Shown here: in pieces, positions 35,801 through 47,322 of the stretch
Position numbering within the stretch: the first letter of the stretch is position 1
How the letters are laid out: every line of letters starts with the position of its first letter
Assembly (NCBI RefSeq): GCF_932526225.1
Contig: NC_064045.1
Location: forward strand, 14,564,442 to 14,628,441
Source: Nematostella vectensis
Lineage: Eukaryota; Cnidaria; Anthozoa; Actiniaria; Edwardsiidae
Direction: 5' to 3'
Length of the DNA: 64,000 nt
The notes under the pieces: generated by a model
Seen by the model: the letters and a program-made list of their open reading frames with translations, nothing else
Database searches by the model: none
What the model was told of the DNA's origin: nothing
Program-made: the position numbers and the translations under genes

Positions 35801-38800
35801 TTTTTAGAGCAGTAACAAACCACTCCAAATATATAAAATAAAGAGAGTTGTTTTTTTACTCTGAATTAGCTGAATTTAAGAAGGATAACGATAGACAAAA
35901 GATAAAAATAATAATTTATCGTATTTATTGGTATTGAGACAAAAAACTCTACCCTGTGCCTAGGAGTTTCCTAAGATTTCCTAAGTTCGATCAAAACAAC
36001 AAAATATGATTAAACTTCCTAAAAATTCCTAGGATTTCCTAGTATAAGCAGTAGACCAGAAAATTGAAATAATTTGGGTAAGAAAATCTTAGGAAGAAGA
36101 TTTGAAATTCTACAATTTAGGAACTCTTAGGAAATTCTTAGGAAATCCTAAAAGAACATTTTCAATACAAGAACAGGCCTCGCCATACTTGCATATATTG
36201 TCAGCTATACTACAACAATAAGAAATGTAATCAAAGATAGGCTTGGACTCGAACATGAGTTTTATGTGGTGTACTTTCAAAATTCGCTCAGAATAATTAG
36301 TACTGCATTTAAAAGAAAGATAGGTAGGGTGATAATTGTATAAAATTCTTAGATCCGATTTGAACATTATAAAATAATATATATTGTTTCTAATAGAAAT
36401 GCTACTTGAGATTATAAAAAAAAAAGTAGTCCCGCTTTGCAGATAGAAAACCAAAATGTACCGGGCGTCCCTCGCTTTAGTGGCCGAGAGGGGCTTGGGC
36501 CCAAGGCGCAAAATCATAACGGTCGAACGAAAGCCATTATCATAACCTCCAAACAGATAGCCGTTTATTCCCGTCTTTTCTACGCGAAATCCACCTTTTT
36601 TGAGGATTTGATGGCAGAACATGGATTGAAGTTAAAGGTTAGTGTGTAATGGGCTTTATAATGTGATAGGTTCAATAGTAAATGTGATTTTTGCAACCAA
36701 CTTCAGCATGAAATCATCGTTCTTGAGCGGATTTCTCGAACTAGACTGATATGTTTTGTTTAAATGCTTAAATGCTTAAATGTTAGACCCTATTAAAGCT
36801 TGCGCTTATTTCTAGGGGGCGCCAAGGTATTATAGGCGGCGAAGGTGGCCAGGGATCCGTAAGGATCTTAAGACTGGCAGTGCACTTGATTTAAAGGAGT
36901 CAATCGACGAGGACTCGACAACCTCGGAGGGAAGCAAGTTCCAAGTCCTGATAGTTCTAGGAAAAAAAGAGTATAAGTGGGAAAGTACATTGGACTGAAT
37001 CTGGTTATATTTAGAGGAGTTAGTTCTGGACCGTCGAAGGTTTGGCTGAAATTGTTGAGGTAGAGCAATGTTCACTAAATTGTTGCGGATTTTATAGAAG
37101 AGGCATAGTTGGGCGAGCTGACGTCGCACTTCAAGCGAGTCCCAATTCAGGGATTTAACAAGGTCAGATGAGCTTGCCCTGGGGTCGTAGGTACCAGTAA
37201 CGAAACGCGCCGCATTTTTCTGCACTTGCTCTAATTTGTTGATGTCTCTATCCGTGAAGGGGTTCCATACTGGAGAAGCATATTCCATGACCGGTCTTAT
37301 CATTGAAAAGTACGCACGTTCCTTTACACTCTGAGAACAGGGTTTAAGGGTACGTCGTAATAATCCAAGAGTCTTGTTGGCTTTCAAAGAGACTTTACAA
37401 CAATGCCTACTCCAGCGGAGATCGTGTGCAACGCGGATCCCTAGATAGTCATGCTCGTCTGTAGAATTCAGGAGCTGGGAGCCTAGCGAGTAGTTGAACA
37501 AGCTGCTATTTCTCTTCAAGGTGATCGGCAGTAATTGGCATTTAGAGGCATTAAACTCCATCTGCCAAGTCCGAGCCCAGGCTTCAAGGTTGCAGAGATC
37601 GTGTTGGAGGGACACATGGTCAGCTGGAGATCGAATGGTCCTGTAGACCACTGTGTCATCTGCAAATAGGCGAGTTACCGAGCTGCATTGGTCAACAATG
37701 TCGTTAATGAACACAAGAAAGAGGGTTGGGCCAAGCACGGTCCCCTGGGGGACACCTGATGTCACAGGAACCTGACTGGAATGGGACCCGTCAACTACTA
37801 CGAACTGATTTCGGTTGTTTAGAAAGGCTTCAATCCAACCAAGAGTCTTTCCACGTATGCCACAGTGATGTAGTTTGTGGGATAGCTTTGCGTGGGACAC
37901 CTTGTCGAAGGCCTTGCTAAAGTCGAGCATAATGGCATCTACCTGGCCATGAGAATTAAGTGTGCTGGCCCAGTCATGTGTAGCAAGAATCAATTGAGTC
38001 TCACAGGAGAAACCGCTGCGGAAGCCATGTTGCAGGTCTGACAGGATATTAAAAGCAGATAGATGTTTGTTTAAATGGCTTAGCACAATGTGTTCCATGA
38101 CTTTACAGGAGAGGCACGTAAGAGAGATAGGGCGGTAATTGCCGGGGTTGTGATTCTTTGTTATCTTCCAAAGCAATACTACCTTCTTATGTGTTTCTCT
38201 TATTATCTTCGCAGGACATTATGATAGAGATAGTAAAATGTGCTCGAGTTGAAAGCCAGAAAAGAAAGAAGTTTGAGGTATAAGGAATGTATCAATGCGT
38301 AAATCGCAAGAAACGAATAAAAACTTTGTAAACTTAAGTTATTCACTAATCACTGTACTTGTATCTAAAGCGCCTATGCTTTATAAACTGTTACTTGAAG
38401 CACAAAATTGAATAACTTAGCTTAGTAAAAACCTAGTAATCAGTCTTGCACCTAACATTTGTCCAGATATTTATTTTGAATATCTAATGTTACTGTAGTT
38501 GGTTTTTGTCCGTATATTCCGATCACAGTAAACCCTGCATATGAAGAACCTAGTTATCTTTTCAAGCTAGCCTACCAGGTTCAAATTTAAATGGTGCATA
38601 TAGAGGCATTAGGCTTCTAGCTTCTTATCTGAATATACAAAGATGGAGGAGGCAGTTCTTTTCGAAAACCGTAATGACGCCAAAAAGGGTAATGTTCAAA
38701 AGCTGTTAAAGTTGTTATAGAAAAATAATATTGTGTATGTTTGTTTCAGCTTTGTTATGTTGGGACACTTGTTAGTAATTTTGTCCTGGATACCTTATGT

Positions 38801-41800
38801 CAAATGACTATTATTTTTCAAACATTTTTTCAACTTATATTTTTGTTATTTTTTAAACTGAATTGTTTAATTAAATGATTTGTCAAATTCATAATAACGT
38901 CTTTTCCTTGGTGTTTCTAAATTACTCCACTTTCTCCAGTATTAACCCCTAAAGTAGGTGGAGTTTAAACGGCCATTTTGTAAAAACAGGGGGGGAGGGG
39001 GTTGAAATCACCCCTTTAGTTACCCAATTAGTAGGGGGAAATAACAAAATAGGGAGTAAAAATTGACTCCCATTTTGAGGGTGAATTGTACTCTTTTAAT
39101 GGAGTAACTACAAGCAACCTAGTAAATTACTCCACTTAGCTACCCCCTAAAGTGGGTAAAATCTACTCCCCTCAGAGAGTAGGAAAAAAAGGAGTAAAAA
39201 ATAACTCCATTTTGAGGGTAAATTGTACTCCTTTAATGGAGTAATAGCAAGCAACCTAGTAAATCACTCCCTTTAGTTACTCCCCTACAGGGGTAAAATC
39301 TACTCCCTTGAGAGAGTAGAAAAAAGGGAGTAAAAAATTACTCCAAAAAGGGAGTCATTTTGTACCTCGTTTTTTTACTCCCCTTTTGGAGTTAAAACTA
39401 CTCTCTGAAACTAACAGTGTAGCTATACACACATCGGCACCAGTCGGGCCAGTGACGGAAAGCTAGCTATACACATCGGCACCATTCGGGCCAGTGACGG
39501 AACGCTAAATATACAAACATCGGCGCCAGTCGGGCCAGTGACGGAAAGCTAGCTTAACACTTCGGCCCTAGTAGGGCCAGCGACGGAACACTAGCTTAAC
39601 ACTTTGGCCCTAGTCGGGCCAGCGACGGAACACTAAATATACAAACATCGGCACCAGTCGGGCCAGTGACGGAACGCTAGCTATACACACATCGGCACCA
39701 GTCGGGCCAGTGAAGAAACACTAGCTATACACACATCGGCACCAGTCGGCCCAGTGGCGGAACGCTAGATATACACACATCGGCAACAGTCGGGCCAGTG
39801 ACGGAACGCTAGCTATACACACATCGGCACCAGTCGGGCCAGTGACGGAACAGTAGCTATACACACATCGGCAACAGTCGGGCCAGTGACTGAACAGTAG
39901 CTATACACACATCGGCAACAGTCGGGCCAGTGAAGGAACGGTAGCTATACACACAATCTCACCAGTCGGGCCAGTGACGGAACGCTAGCTATACACACAT
40001 CGGCAACAGTCGGGCCAGTGACGGAACAGTAGCTATACACACATCGGCACCAGTCGGGCCAGTGACGGAACAGTAGCTATACACACATCGGCAACAGTCA
40101 GGCCAGTAAAGGAACAGTAGCTATACACACATCGGCACCAGTCGGGCCAGTGACGGAACGCTAGCTATACACACATCGGCACCAGTCGGGCCAGTGACGG
40201 AACGCTAGCTATACACACATCGGCACCAGTCGGGCCAGTAGCTATACACACATCGGCAACAGTCGGGGCAGTTACGGAACACTAGCTATACACACAATCT
40301 CACCAGTCGGGCCAGTGACGGAAAACTAGCTATACACAAATCGGCACCAGTCGGGCCATTGACGGAACGGTAGCTATACACACATCGGCACCAGTCGGGC
40401 CATTGACGGAACGCTAGCCAGTGTTCATCAATTCGTGGCTGCAAACAGATCTAATCCAGCAGCACATGTACACTATACTGAAAGGTACTGCAAAGTACAG
40501 TTATCAACAACGCAATGGTTTTACATGGTCAGCCGAGCGGGGCGGTGCCAGCAAAGTTAACGTCGGTCGAACTTATTTTTTAGTCTGAATTATCATCTTG
40601 GATATACAAAAAACGAGAGTCTCAATATTACATACTTGTTCTTCTTCCTCCTCGAAGTTCGCGACGTGCCACTCATATGCGAGAACCGCTTGACGACGCT
40701 TCCAGAACTCCAGAAACAACGTGGCCCAAACTAAATCATGAAGAAATATTGATTAAACAACGTGATAAATGAGCCAAGACAAAACTATAGACAGGCAATC
40801 AAATAAATTAAAACAGGGTTGTTGTTTTACGCCTCTGCTAAAACTCTGTTAAGAGTATATTCGCTGACGTTTCTAGCGTGAGTCCTAAAAGGACAACAGA
40901 ACACCCCTCTGTAACAGACACGGCGAAATCCAAACTGACGGAAATTTACGGCCTACCCGACCAGCTTTTAGCCTCCCCAACACCCGGTGAAATATCTACA
41001 TCAACCCGACGATTAAGTTGAGTGACTGGCGGTAAAAAAACATTGCTGACCCGGTGGAAATTTCAAACCGGGTGAGTTCCCGACAAAAGTCTAGGTTTGG
41101 CCGGGTCTGTTATAGAGGGGTGTGACAGACAGACAATCGTTTTTACCTGATGTGAAGATAGCGAGGAATACTGTGCCGTCGTTATCGAAGAAGTGCGTGA
41201 CGCGAGCGTACATACAGGTAGTAGACACCAGGTCCCAGTAAGAGCACGTCCTGTCACACAACGGGCACATGTAGAACTTGTTGTTTGTGTCACACGCGTC
41301 CCTGACGGTGGGACTAGTGGCCGAGCTACCAATGCCATAGATAAACACGAGAAGGCCTACTATGGCCAGCGGTATCAGCATGGCGGTATAAAATCCTGTG
41401 GTGAATGAGTAAACGAAACGATGACGTCATCACCGTTGACGTAATGCCAAGGTCAGAAAAATCATCACTATCACCACCATCATTGATATAGTTGTAGTGG
41501 CTATCAGTATCAATATTACCAACACAAGACCATCACAACAATCACACCCACAACCATCATCGCCACCATCATCACCAACGCCGACACAAACACCACCAAT
41601 ACCACTGCCATCAAAACCACCAACACTCTGGCTATTATGATACAATTATGGATACTCGCATGAGCCAATCAACGCGCCTGAATGGACACAGCTCTCTTTC
41701 TGTACATACCCAGCCATGCGAAGTAGAGCGCGATAGCCGTGCCGTAGTAACCCTTGACAGTGTCTAGCGGTTGGTACTTGAAGATGCGCTTCATTGAGGA

Positions 41801-44800
41801 CCAGTCCTTCTTCAGGCGCTGCCGGTCATTACTCGGGTACGAACTCTCTCCTATGACGTCATCGTCGCCGTCGTGCAGGGGGTAGTTAGCACAGTAGGCA
41901 CCTGGTGGGTAACAATGATATTTACCCATGTTATACAGGGGATATCACAGACACAGAGGCTAACAATGATATTTACCCATGTTATAGAGTGGATATTACA
42001 TACACAGAGGGTAACAATGATATTTACCCATGTTATAGAGTGAATATCACAGACACACAGAGGGTAACAATGATATTTACCCATGTAATAGAGTGAATAT
42101 CACAGACACAGAGGGTAACAATGATATTTACCCATGTTATAGAGTGGATATCACAGACACAGAGGCTAACAATGATATTTACCCATGTTATACGGTAGAT
42201 ATCACAGGCGCAGAGAGGGTAACAATGATATTTACCCATGTTATACGGTAGATATCACAGGCACAGAGAGGGTAACAATGATATTTACCCATGTTATACA
42301 GTGGATATCACAGACACATGGTAACAATGATATTTACCCATGTTATACAGTGGATATCACAGGCACAGAGGGTAACAATGATATTTACCCATGTTATACA
42401 GTGGATATCACAGGCACAGAGAGGGTAACAATGATATTTACCCATGTTATACAGTGGATATCACAGGCACAGAGGGTAACAATGATATTTACCCATGTTA
42501 TACAGTGGATATCACAGGCACAGAGAGGATAACAATGATATTAACCCATGTTATACAGTGGATATCACAGGCACAGAGAGGGTAACAATGATATTTACCC
42601 ATGTTATACAGTGGATATCACAGGCACAGAGGGTAACAATGATATTTACCCATGTTATACAGTGGATATCACAGGCACAGAGAGGGTAACAATGATATTC
42701 ACCCATGTTATAGAGTGGATATCACAGGCACAGAGGGTAACAATGATATTTACCCATGTTATAGAGTGGATATCACAGGCACAGAGAGGGTAACAATGAT
42801 ATTTACCCATGTTATACAGTGGATATCACAGGCACAGAGAGGGTAACAATGATATTTACCCATGTTATAGAGTGGATATCACAGGCACAGAGAGGGTAAC
42901 AATGATATTAACCCATGTTATACAGTGGATATCACAGGCACAGAGAGGGTAACAATGATATTTTCCCATGTTATAGAGTGGATATCACAGGCACAGAGAG
43001 GGTTACAATGATATTTACCCATGTTATAGAGTGGATATCACAGGCACAGAGGGTAACAATGATATTTACCCATGTTATAGAGTGGATATCACAGGTACAG
43101 AGAGGGTAACAATGATATTTACCCATGTTATACAGTGGATATCACAGGCACAAAGAGAGTAACAATGATATTTACCCATGTTATACAGTAGATATCACAG
43201 GCACAAAGGGGTTAACAATGATATACACCCTTGTTGCTGATCATGTTTTCTCGCAAACTTAATCATAATGTGTGATCCCAGAAAGGGTTCATACCCTCAT
43301 CAAAGAGACAATAAGTGGTCTTAGTCTTGCGAAACTTACAAAAAATTCGTTTAAAATTTTATTTATTCTTATTTATGTTTCAGAATTGCTTTTGGTCACA
43401 CGAAATTGACATTTTATCGAAGGGCATTTGTAACATTTAGAGGCCAATTTGGCAGCACGATTAAGTCGTATTAAATAGTAGACGAGCATCGTAGCGGAGC
43501 CGTAGGCTGATTTACACTCTACGACTCGAGTAGTAGAAGTGTCGCATACAACTAAATCGTGATGTCAAAATCAGACATACGACGGCGTCACCCCTCCCGC
43601 GTCCTGGTCACCCCTTCCCTCATCTCTCACCTTCATAAACCAGTTGCTTGAGCCCAACACCTTTGGGCCCCTCAGCAAACCTCGTGGCGTAGCAAATCCT
43701 CTGCACCACGTAATGCCTATCGAGGGCGGTAAACATCTTCTCGGGCTCAGCCTTCCCCATGTACTTATCCACCTTTCGCTCCTTGAAGTAAGCCATGAAA
43801 CACTTAGGCTTCTCAGGAATCGAGCTGTCTTTGATACGGAATGGGTCTAGTCTCCGTAACCCGTCCATGAACCGGTGACCTGTTGACAATAGACGTATTT
43901 TTTACTTATTTTGGGTGGCTGGTAATATGTGGGCGGGCCTTGTAAACTTTTCCCAATATACCTTTTCTTTTTGTTTCATATATTTCAGACGAAATAGTTT
44001 TTCTAGTTTATCCTCACTACCATGCAATGCTTCCCCCCTCCCACCCCCTTACTACAAATATTTCACTTACTTCATCACTTCACGCCAGTACCGTAGCAGA
44101 CCTCTAAATATTGGAGGGGCACAATATAGAAACATTAAGAAAAGATTTGTGGGCACGGCCCTCTGCTATGGCCCTGCACACTACCAATGCTTTCTTCAAC
44201 CCTAACACAACCAATGTCTTCCCTACCCCACCCCGCACCGGCCTCACTTTTCTCCCGCGTTCTCCAGATGAATGTCGTTTTCTTGTAACGGCGCCTTTAG
44301 CATCAGTTCTCCCTACCCCCCTACCCCCTCACCGGTCTTACTTACCAAAGATCTTTTCTCCCGTCGTCTTCAGATCAATGTCGTTCTCTTGTAGCGGCGC
44401 CTTTATCGTCAGTTCTCCCTCCCCCCCCCCCCCCCCCCCCCCCCCCCACCCCCTCACCGGTCTTACTTACAAAAGATCTTTAATCCCGTGGTGTTCAGGT
44501 CAATTAATGTCGTTCTCTTGTAGCGGCGCCTTTAGCGTCAGTTCTCCTTACCTCCCCCCCCCTACCCCCTCACCGGCCTTACTTACCAACGATCTTTTTT
44601 CCCGTCGTCTTCAGATCAATGTCGTTCTCTTGTAGCGGCGCCTTTAGCGTCAGTTCTCCCTCCCCCCCCCCCCCTACCCTCTCACCGGCCTTACTTACCA
44701 AAGATCTTTTCTCCCGTCGTCTTCAGATCAATGTCGTTCTCTTGTAGCGGCGCCTTTAGCGTCAGTTCTCCCTCCCCCCCCCCCCCCTACCCCCTCACCG

Positions 44801-47322
44801 GCCTTACTTACCAAAGATCTTTTCTCCCGTCGTCTTCAGATCAATGTCGTTCTCTTGTAGCGGCGCCTTTATCGTCAGTTCTCCCTCCCCCCCCCCCCCC
44901 CCCCCTACCCCTCACCGGCCTTACTTACCAAAGATCTTTTCTCCCGTCGTCTTCAGATCAATGTCGTTCTCTTGTAGCGGCGCCTTTATCGTCAGTTCTC
45001 CCTCCCCCCCCCCCCCCCCTACCCCTCACCGGCCTTACTTACCAAAGATCTTTTCTCCCGTCGTCTTCAGATCAATGTCGTTCTCTTGTAGCGGCGCCTT
45101 TATCGTCAGTTCTCCCTCCCCCCCCTACCCCTCACCGGCCTTACTTACCAAAGATCTTTTCTCCCGTCGTCTTCAGATTAATGTCGTTCTCTTGTAGCGG
45201 CGCCTTTAGCGTCAGTTCTCCCTACCCCCCCCCCCCCCCCTACCCCCTCACCGGCCTTACTTACCAACGATCTTTTTTCCCGTCGTCTTCAGATCAATGT
45301 CGTTCTCTTGTAGCGGCGCCTTTATCGTCAGTTCTCCCTCCCCCCCCCCCCCCCCCCCACCCCCTCACCGGCCTTACTTACCAAAGATCTTTTCTCCCGT
45401 CGTCTTCAGATCAATGTCGTTCTCTTGTAGCGGCGCCTTTAGCATCAGTTCCTCGGCCTTGCTAGACAGTGTCCTCCATGGCACGTGAAGCTTGACAAAG
45501 TGACGCTTGACTTTGTCGTTCTGAAGAAAGGTACCTTTTCGTTATTCTAGTTATAAGGCTTATAGGTATCTATTTTGTTATTCTAATTATAATGCTTAGA
45601 TAAAAAAAAAGACTCTAGTTTCGACTAACGTGACGAATCGTTTACTACCGCATAAAAAAATGAAAATGGTGTTTTTATCTGTCATATTTTAGTAGTTTTA
45701 TAATTCAAGTAGGTTATGGCATTCCAGAACATGAATAAAAAATATACGATACATTCTAAATAATATATAAATCAATCAAAATCCCTAAACAGCCAAAAAC
45801 AGCTCCAACCAGGTAGATCAATACAGTCCACCAACAACTGGTAGTCGGCTCTGCCAAATTTTCATCTTTACTAAGACTTCTTCAGGGCAGTACTAAATAT
45901 AAATGATGCATAGTATTTTAATTTAAATGGGCACATCAGTGTCACGCAAGTCAGATCCAGAGTCTTTCAAGCGTAAAAGTTGATTATTAGAGTGCTATCT
46001 TTCTACTCTCACTTAAACGATGTTTTTTTCACAGACTCTCTGGCGCTGTCACGCAACGGACTATTTAAATCGTGACAACATTATGACCTCCGCGAGGGGA
46101 AGAAATAATTCTTGTAGATTCTAGAGGTATTCAGCTCTAGAGAAGTCAAGAGCGACCAATGCATTACAGCTGACGTCATGAATCAAGCTCTATCAAAGCC
46201 CCTTGACCAATCATGGACAAGCTGTCAATTTAACCTAAAAGGTCTAGAAGCTTTGCTCAGATAAGCGAATCGTTTCGTTTGTTTGTCGGTTATCAATGGG
46301 TAATCCTTGGGCCCGGGTGACTAAAAAACAACAATAACATATGGAGTCAAATTTTGGCAAATAGTATAATAAATGGCTTTCATTCAATTTCAATATTTCC
46401 CCAAAAAAACCCACCCTCAGTCATTTTCATTGTTAGCCTAGACAGATTAGGATGAAAATTCGCAAAATTGCAAAATTGATTTATAGATCGCACACTATAT
46501 GGGGTTGAATGTCTTTGTTTATTTCTAAAAATCCACATGAATAATAAACTCGCCGATATCTTCAAGTTTGCTATAAAGTGGACATGTGACCACATGATTA
46601 AGGGCATCAAAGCAAGATAACTTCTTTTTGTTAATAAACGATAATGGATCACCAGTCACGAAATCATCTCAGTCTCCTATTGATCTGCTCTATAATTCTA
46701 TTCAAATCAGTACTATTCGCACAGGCTGTCATGTTGACGAGTAAGAACTTAATTTCTAATGGCATGATAAATAGCGAATTGTTTGTTATTAGTTTATCGA
46801 TGCATATTAAAGCAAATGCGGGAAAGATAGAAATCAAAATAATTTCTGACATTCCCCAAAGAGCTAGACAATCTGATATATCATCTAAAATTCACTTACA
46901 CTAAATGACATTTTAAGTATGCCTCGATTTATAATATTCAACTGAAAGTTTGTGAAGTTTACCGTGTGCCAAAGTTTTAGGAAATATGATACTGTGCTAA
47001 GTTAATGTGATGTTGTAATGTTTTCGAGGTCTACCTGAGGAGAAGTGATGGATTCGCGCTCAATCACAAGCCCTTGTTCGCTCAATGCCGCTTCAAACGC
47101 ATCTCTCTTCCTCTCAAAGTCAGCCATCTTCGCGGCGAACTTTGGGTCTTTATCCTCCCTCTCCTGGCAAGTCTCGTACACCAAGACATAGTCAACCTTG
47201 TGGCCACCCTTATTGAAGAACCGACCTGTGGGCCCCACTGTGTTGTCGTTGTTCGCGTTCTCCATTTCCAGCAGAGTGGGTTCCTCTGGCCGCATAGGCT
47301 TATAGGAGGTAGCTTCAGCCAT
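29806..47322 (-). CDS. ANO-A: anoctamin (TMEM16) family membrane protein
   Basis: Eleven exons in transcript order: 47322-47035, 45520-45382, 43879-43631, 41901-41710, 41395-41147, 40730-40636, 35029-34800, 34330-33956, 32628-32504, 30941-30530, 30082-29806. The coding length is 2631 nt (876 residues), with every phase consistent and all introns GT-AG. The N-terminal cytoplasmic dimerisation domain includes DYVLVYE and [11 protein letters not shown]. Then come the YPLHDG motif, a Cys-rich extracellular loop ([13 protein letters not shown]), TM segments, [21 protein letters not shown] and TM6 with [16 protein letters not shown]7/8 carry [18 protein letters not shown] and [13 protein letters not shown], which include the acidic residues that bind Ca2+ in the family, and the last TM includes [10 protein letters not shown]. 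By family it is a Ca2+-activated chloride channel and/or lipid scramblase; the sequence alone does not decide which, nor the orthology group. Its tandem paralogue ANO-B lies upstream on the same strand. Confidence 0.93.
31010..32238. repeat. 52-bp satellite in ANO-A intron 9
   Basis: About 23-24 highly similar copies of a 52-bp unit beginning ACATACTGAAGGGCAAGTAA. The first ten bases, CATACTGAAG, also occur at the exon 10 acceptor edge (30930-30940 in + orientation), so the unit may have been seeded from that boundary. Variants (ACAGAAGG versus ACTGAAGG) alternate along the array. Confidence 0.93.
32403..32470 (-). repeat. Decoy copy of the 3' half of ANO-A exon 9
   Basis: The + strand GGTATTCCCAGAACAGATTA onward repeats the exon 9 end (32512-32565) with several substitutions. 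The copy lies downstream of the exon in transcript order. Its donor has become ATAAGTTAG instead of ATAG|GTAAG, so it is probably inactive. Confidence 0.75.
32850..33955 (-). repeat. Array of exon-8-end/5'-splice-site copies in ANO-A intron 8
   Basis: On the - strand, exon 8 ends GAGGTCGCAATACC|GTGAGTATGAG. The intron that follows consists of about 38 more copies of this boundary, mostly GTCGCAATACC|GTAAGTATGA, separated by 20-50 bp. Longer units also repeat the preceding exon sequence (ATTATCGGGAACATCACC). Most copies keep GTAAGTAT, a near-perfect U1 snRNA match and better than the GTGAGTAT of the genuine junction. The repeated exon part is TM6 of the anoctamin, including its Ca2+-site Glu codon. 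Confidence 0.9.
34331..34730 (-). repeat. Repeats of the exon 8 acceptor in ANO-A intron 7
   Basis: The true acceptor on the - strand is CCTGACAG|GTCTCGTATCATC. The intron holds several related copies, for example CCACCAACAG followed by GTCTCATCCCC (near 34530 and 34645), interleaved with GGGTGAGTAAGTTTATGAGAC units. A run of 16 G at 34692-34707 closes the block. Confidence 0.65.
35105..35367. repeat. 44-bp satellite, left block
   Basis: About five copies of a 44-bp unit containing CACCAGTCGGGCCAGTGACG lie in ANO-A intron 6. The array is interrupted at 35367 by a DNA transposon and resumes at 39420. Confidence 0.9.
36437..36645 (+). other. Possible captured exon inside the DNA transposon
   Basis: This open stretch (containing [20 protein letters not shown]) ends at a plausible donor (AAAG|GTTAGT at 36638). 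A plausible acceptor, TTCGCAG at 38214, precedes another short open stretch ([20 protein letters not shown]), with the LINE between them. I do not recognise the protein. Confidence 0.25.
36830..38176 (-). mobile_element. Non-LTR retrotransposon fragment with reverse transcriptase ORF
   Basis: A 448-codon open frame on the - strand encodes most of a LINE reverse transcriptase: YRPISL and [13 protein letters not shown] near the N terminus, then [24 protein letters not shown], and the catalytic LFADDTVVY (a YADD variant with Phe). A C-terminal part with RWSRHC and [15 protein letters not shown] is typical of CR1/jockey-group elements. The endonuclease and start are missing, so the copy is 5'-truncated, as LINEs usually are. 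The uninterrupted frame suggests a recent insertion. It sits inside the DNA transposon and in the same orientation as ANO-A. Confidence 0.88.
39420..40420. repeat. 44-bp satellite, right block
   Basis: About 23 copies of the same 44-bp unit as at 35105, with ACCAG/ACAG and ACGCTAGC/ACAGTAGC variants. The two blocks together with the inserted transposon occupy most of ANO-A intron 6. Confidence 0.92.
41440..41620. repeat. CAT/CAC-rich simple sequence in ANO-A intron 4
   Basis: An imperfect run of CATCACCACCATCAT-type triplets. Open frames here are low-complexity artefacts. Confidence 0.7.
41902..43215 (-). repeat. 53-bp satellite derived from the exon 4 acceptor of ANO-A
   Basis: On the - strand the acceptor reads AATATCATTGTTACCCACCAG|GTGCCTAC. 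The intron before it is about 25 copies of a 53-bp unit with AATATCATTGTTACCCTCTC then TGTGCCTGTGATATCC. Intron end and exon start are thus both represented in every unit, but the AG has changed, so most copies are not functional acceptors. Confidence 0.85.
44085..44180. mobile_element. MITE copy of the GGCCGTAGC family
   Basis: CCGTAGCAGACCTCTAAATA then TTGGAGGGGCACAATATAGA, ending in CTCTGCTATGGCCCTG. The middle is the same sequence that is amplified at 49128-52790, and the ends match 60612-60800. It sits in intron 2 of ANO-A. Confidence 0.55.
44240..45381 (-). repeat. Array of exon-2-end/5'-splice-site copies in ANO-A intron 2
   Basis: On the - strand the end of exon 2 (CTACAAGAGAACGACATTGA then TCTGAAGACG, ATCTTTG|GTAAGTAAGG) is followed by about ten further copies. 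Each repeats the last 75 or so exon bases, the intact GTAAGTAAG donor and 30-40 intron bases with a poly-G run of variable length (5 to over 20). The period is about 113-118 bp. The + strand proline-rich open frames are the reverse of this array. ANO-B has no intron at this site. Confidence 0.92.
45521..47034. other. ANO-A intron 1, no feature recognised
   Basis: A 1.5-kb AT-rich intron between the start exon and exon 2. Open frames at 46380-46652 and 46644-46904 lack recognisable features. Confidence 0.6.

Larger units (their letters stand above)
35368..39419. mobile_element. 4.05-kb DNA transposon inserted in the 44-bp satellite
   Basis: The ends are inverted repeats: CACTGTTAGTTTCAGGGAGT on the left, CACTGTTAGTTTCAGAGAGT (reverse complement) on the right. 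A TA dinucleotide flanks both sides, and removing the element plus one TA restores a normal satellite unit. A TA target duplication is typical of Tc1/mariner-type elements. The outer 500 bp on each side are packed with GAGTAAAAACTACTC-like inverted motifs, possible subterminal transposase sites. No transposase is recognisable, so it is probably non-autonomous. It carries a LINE fragment at 36830-38176. Confidence 0.8.

Noticed and set aside
36110-36622. A 170-codon - strand gene in the DNA transposon
   Set aside because: Overlaps a more plausible + strand stretch, has no recognisable domain, and may be a chance frame.
41905-43109. Serial 60-115-codon open frames ([16 protein letters not shown]-type)
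   Set aside because: Products of the 53-bp satellite, overlapping one another in several frames.
44111-45488. Proline-rich + strand open frames up to 244 codons
   Set aside because: They are the antisense of the exon-2/donor array of ANO-A; the Pro runs come from poly-C tracts.
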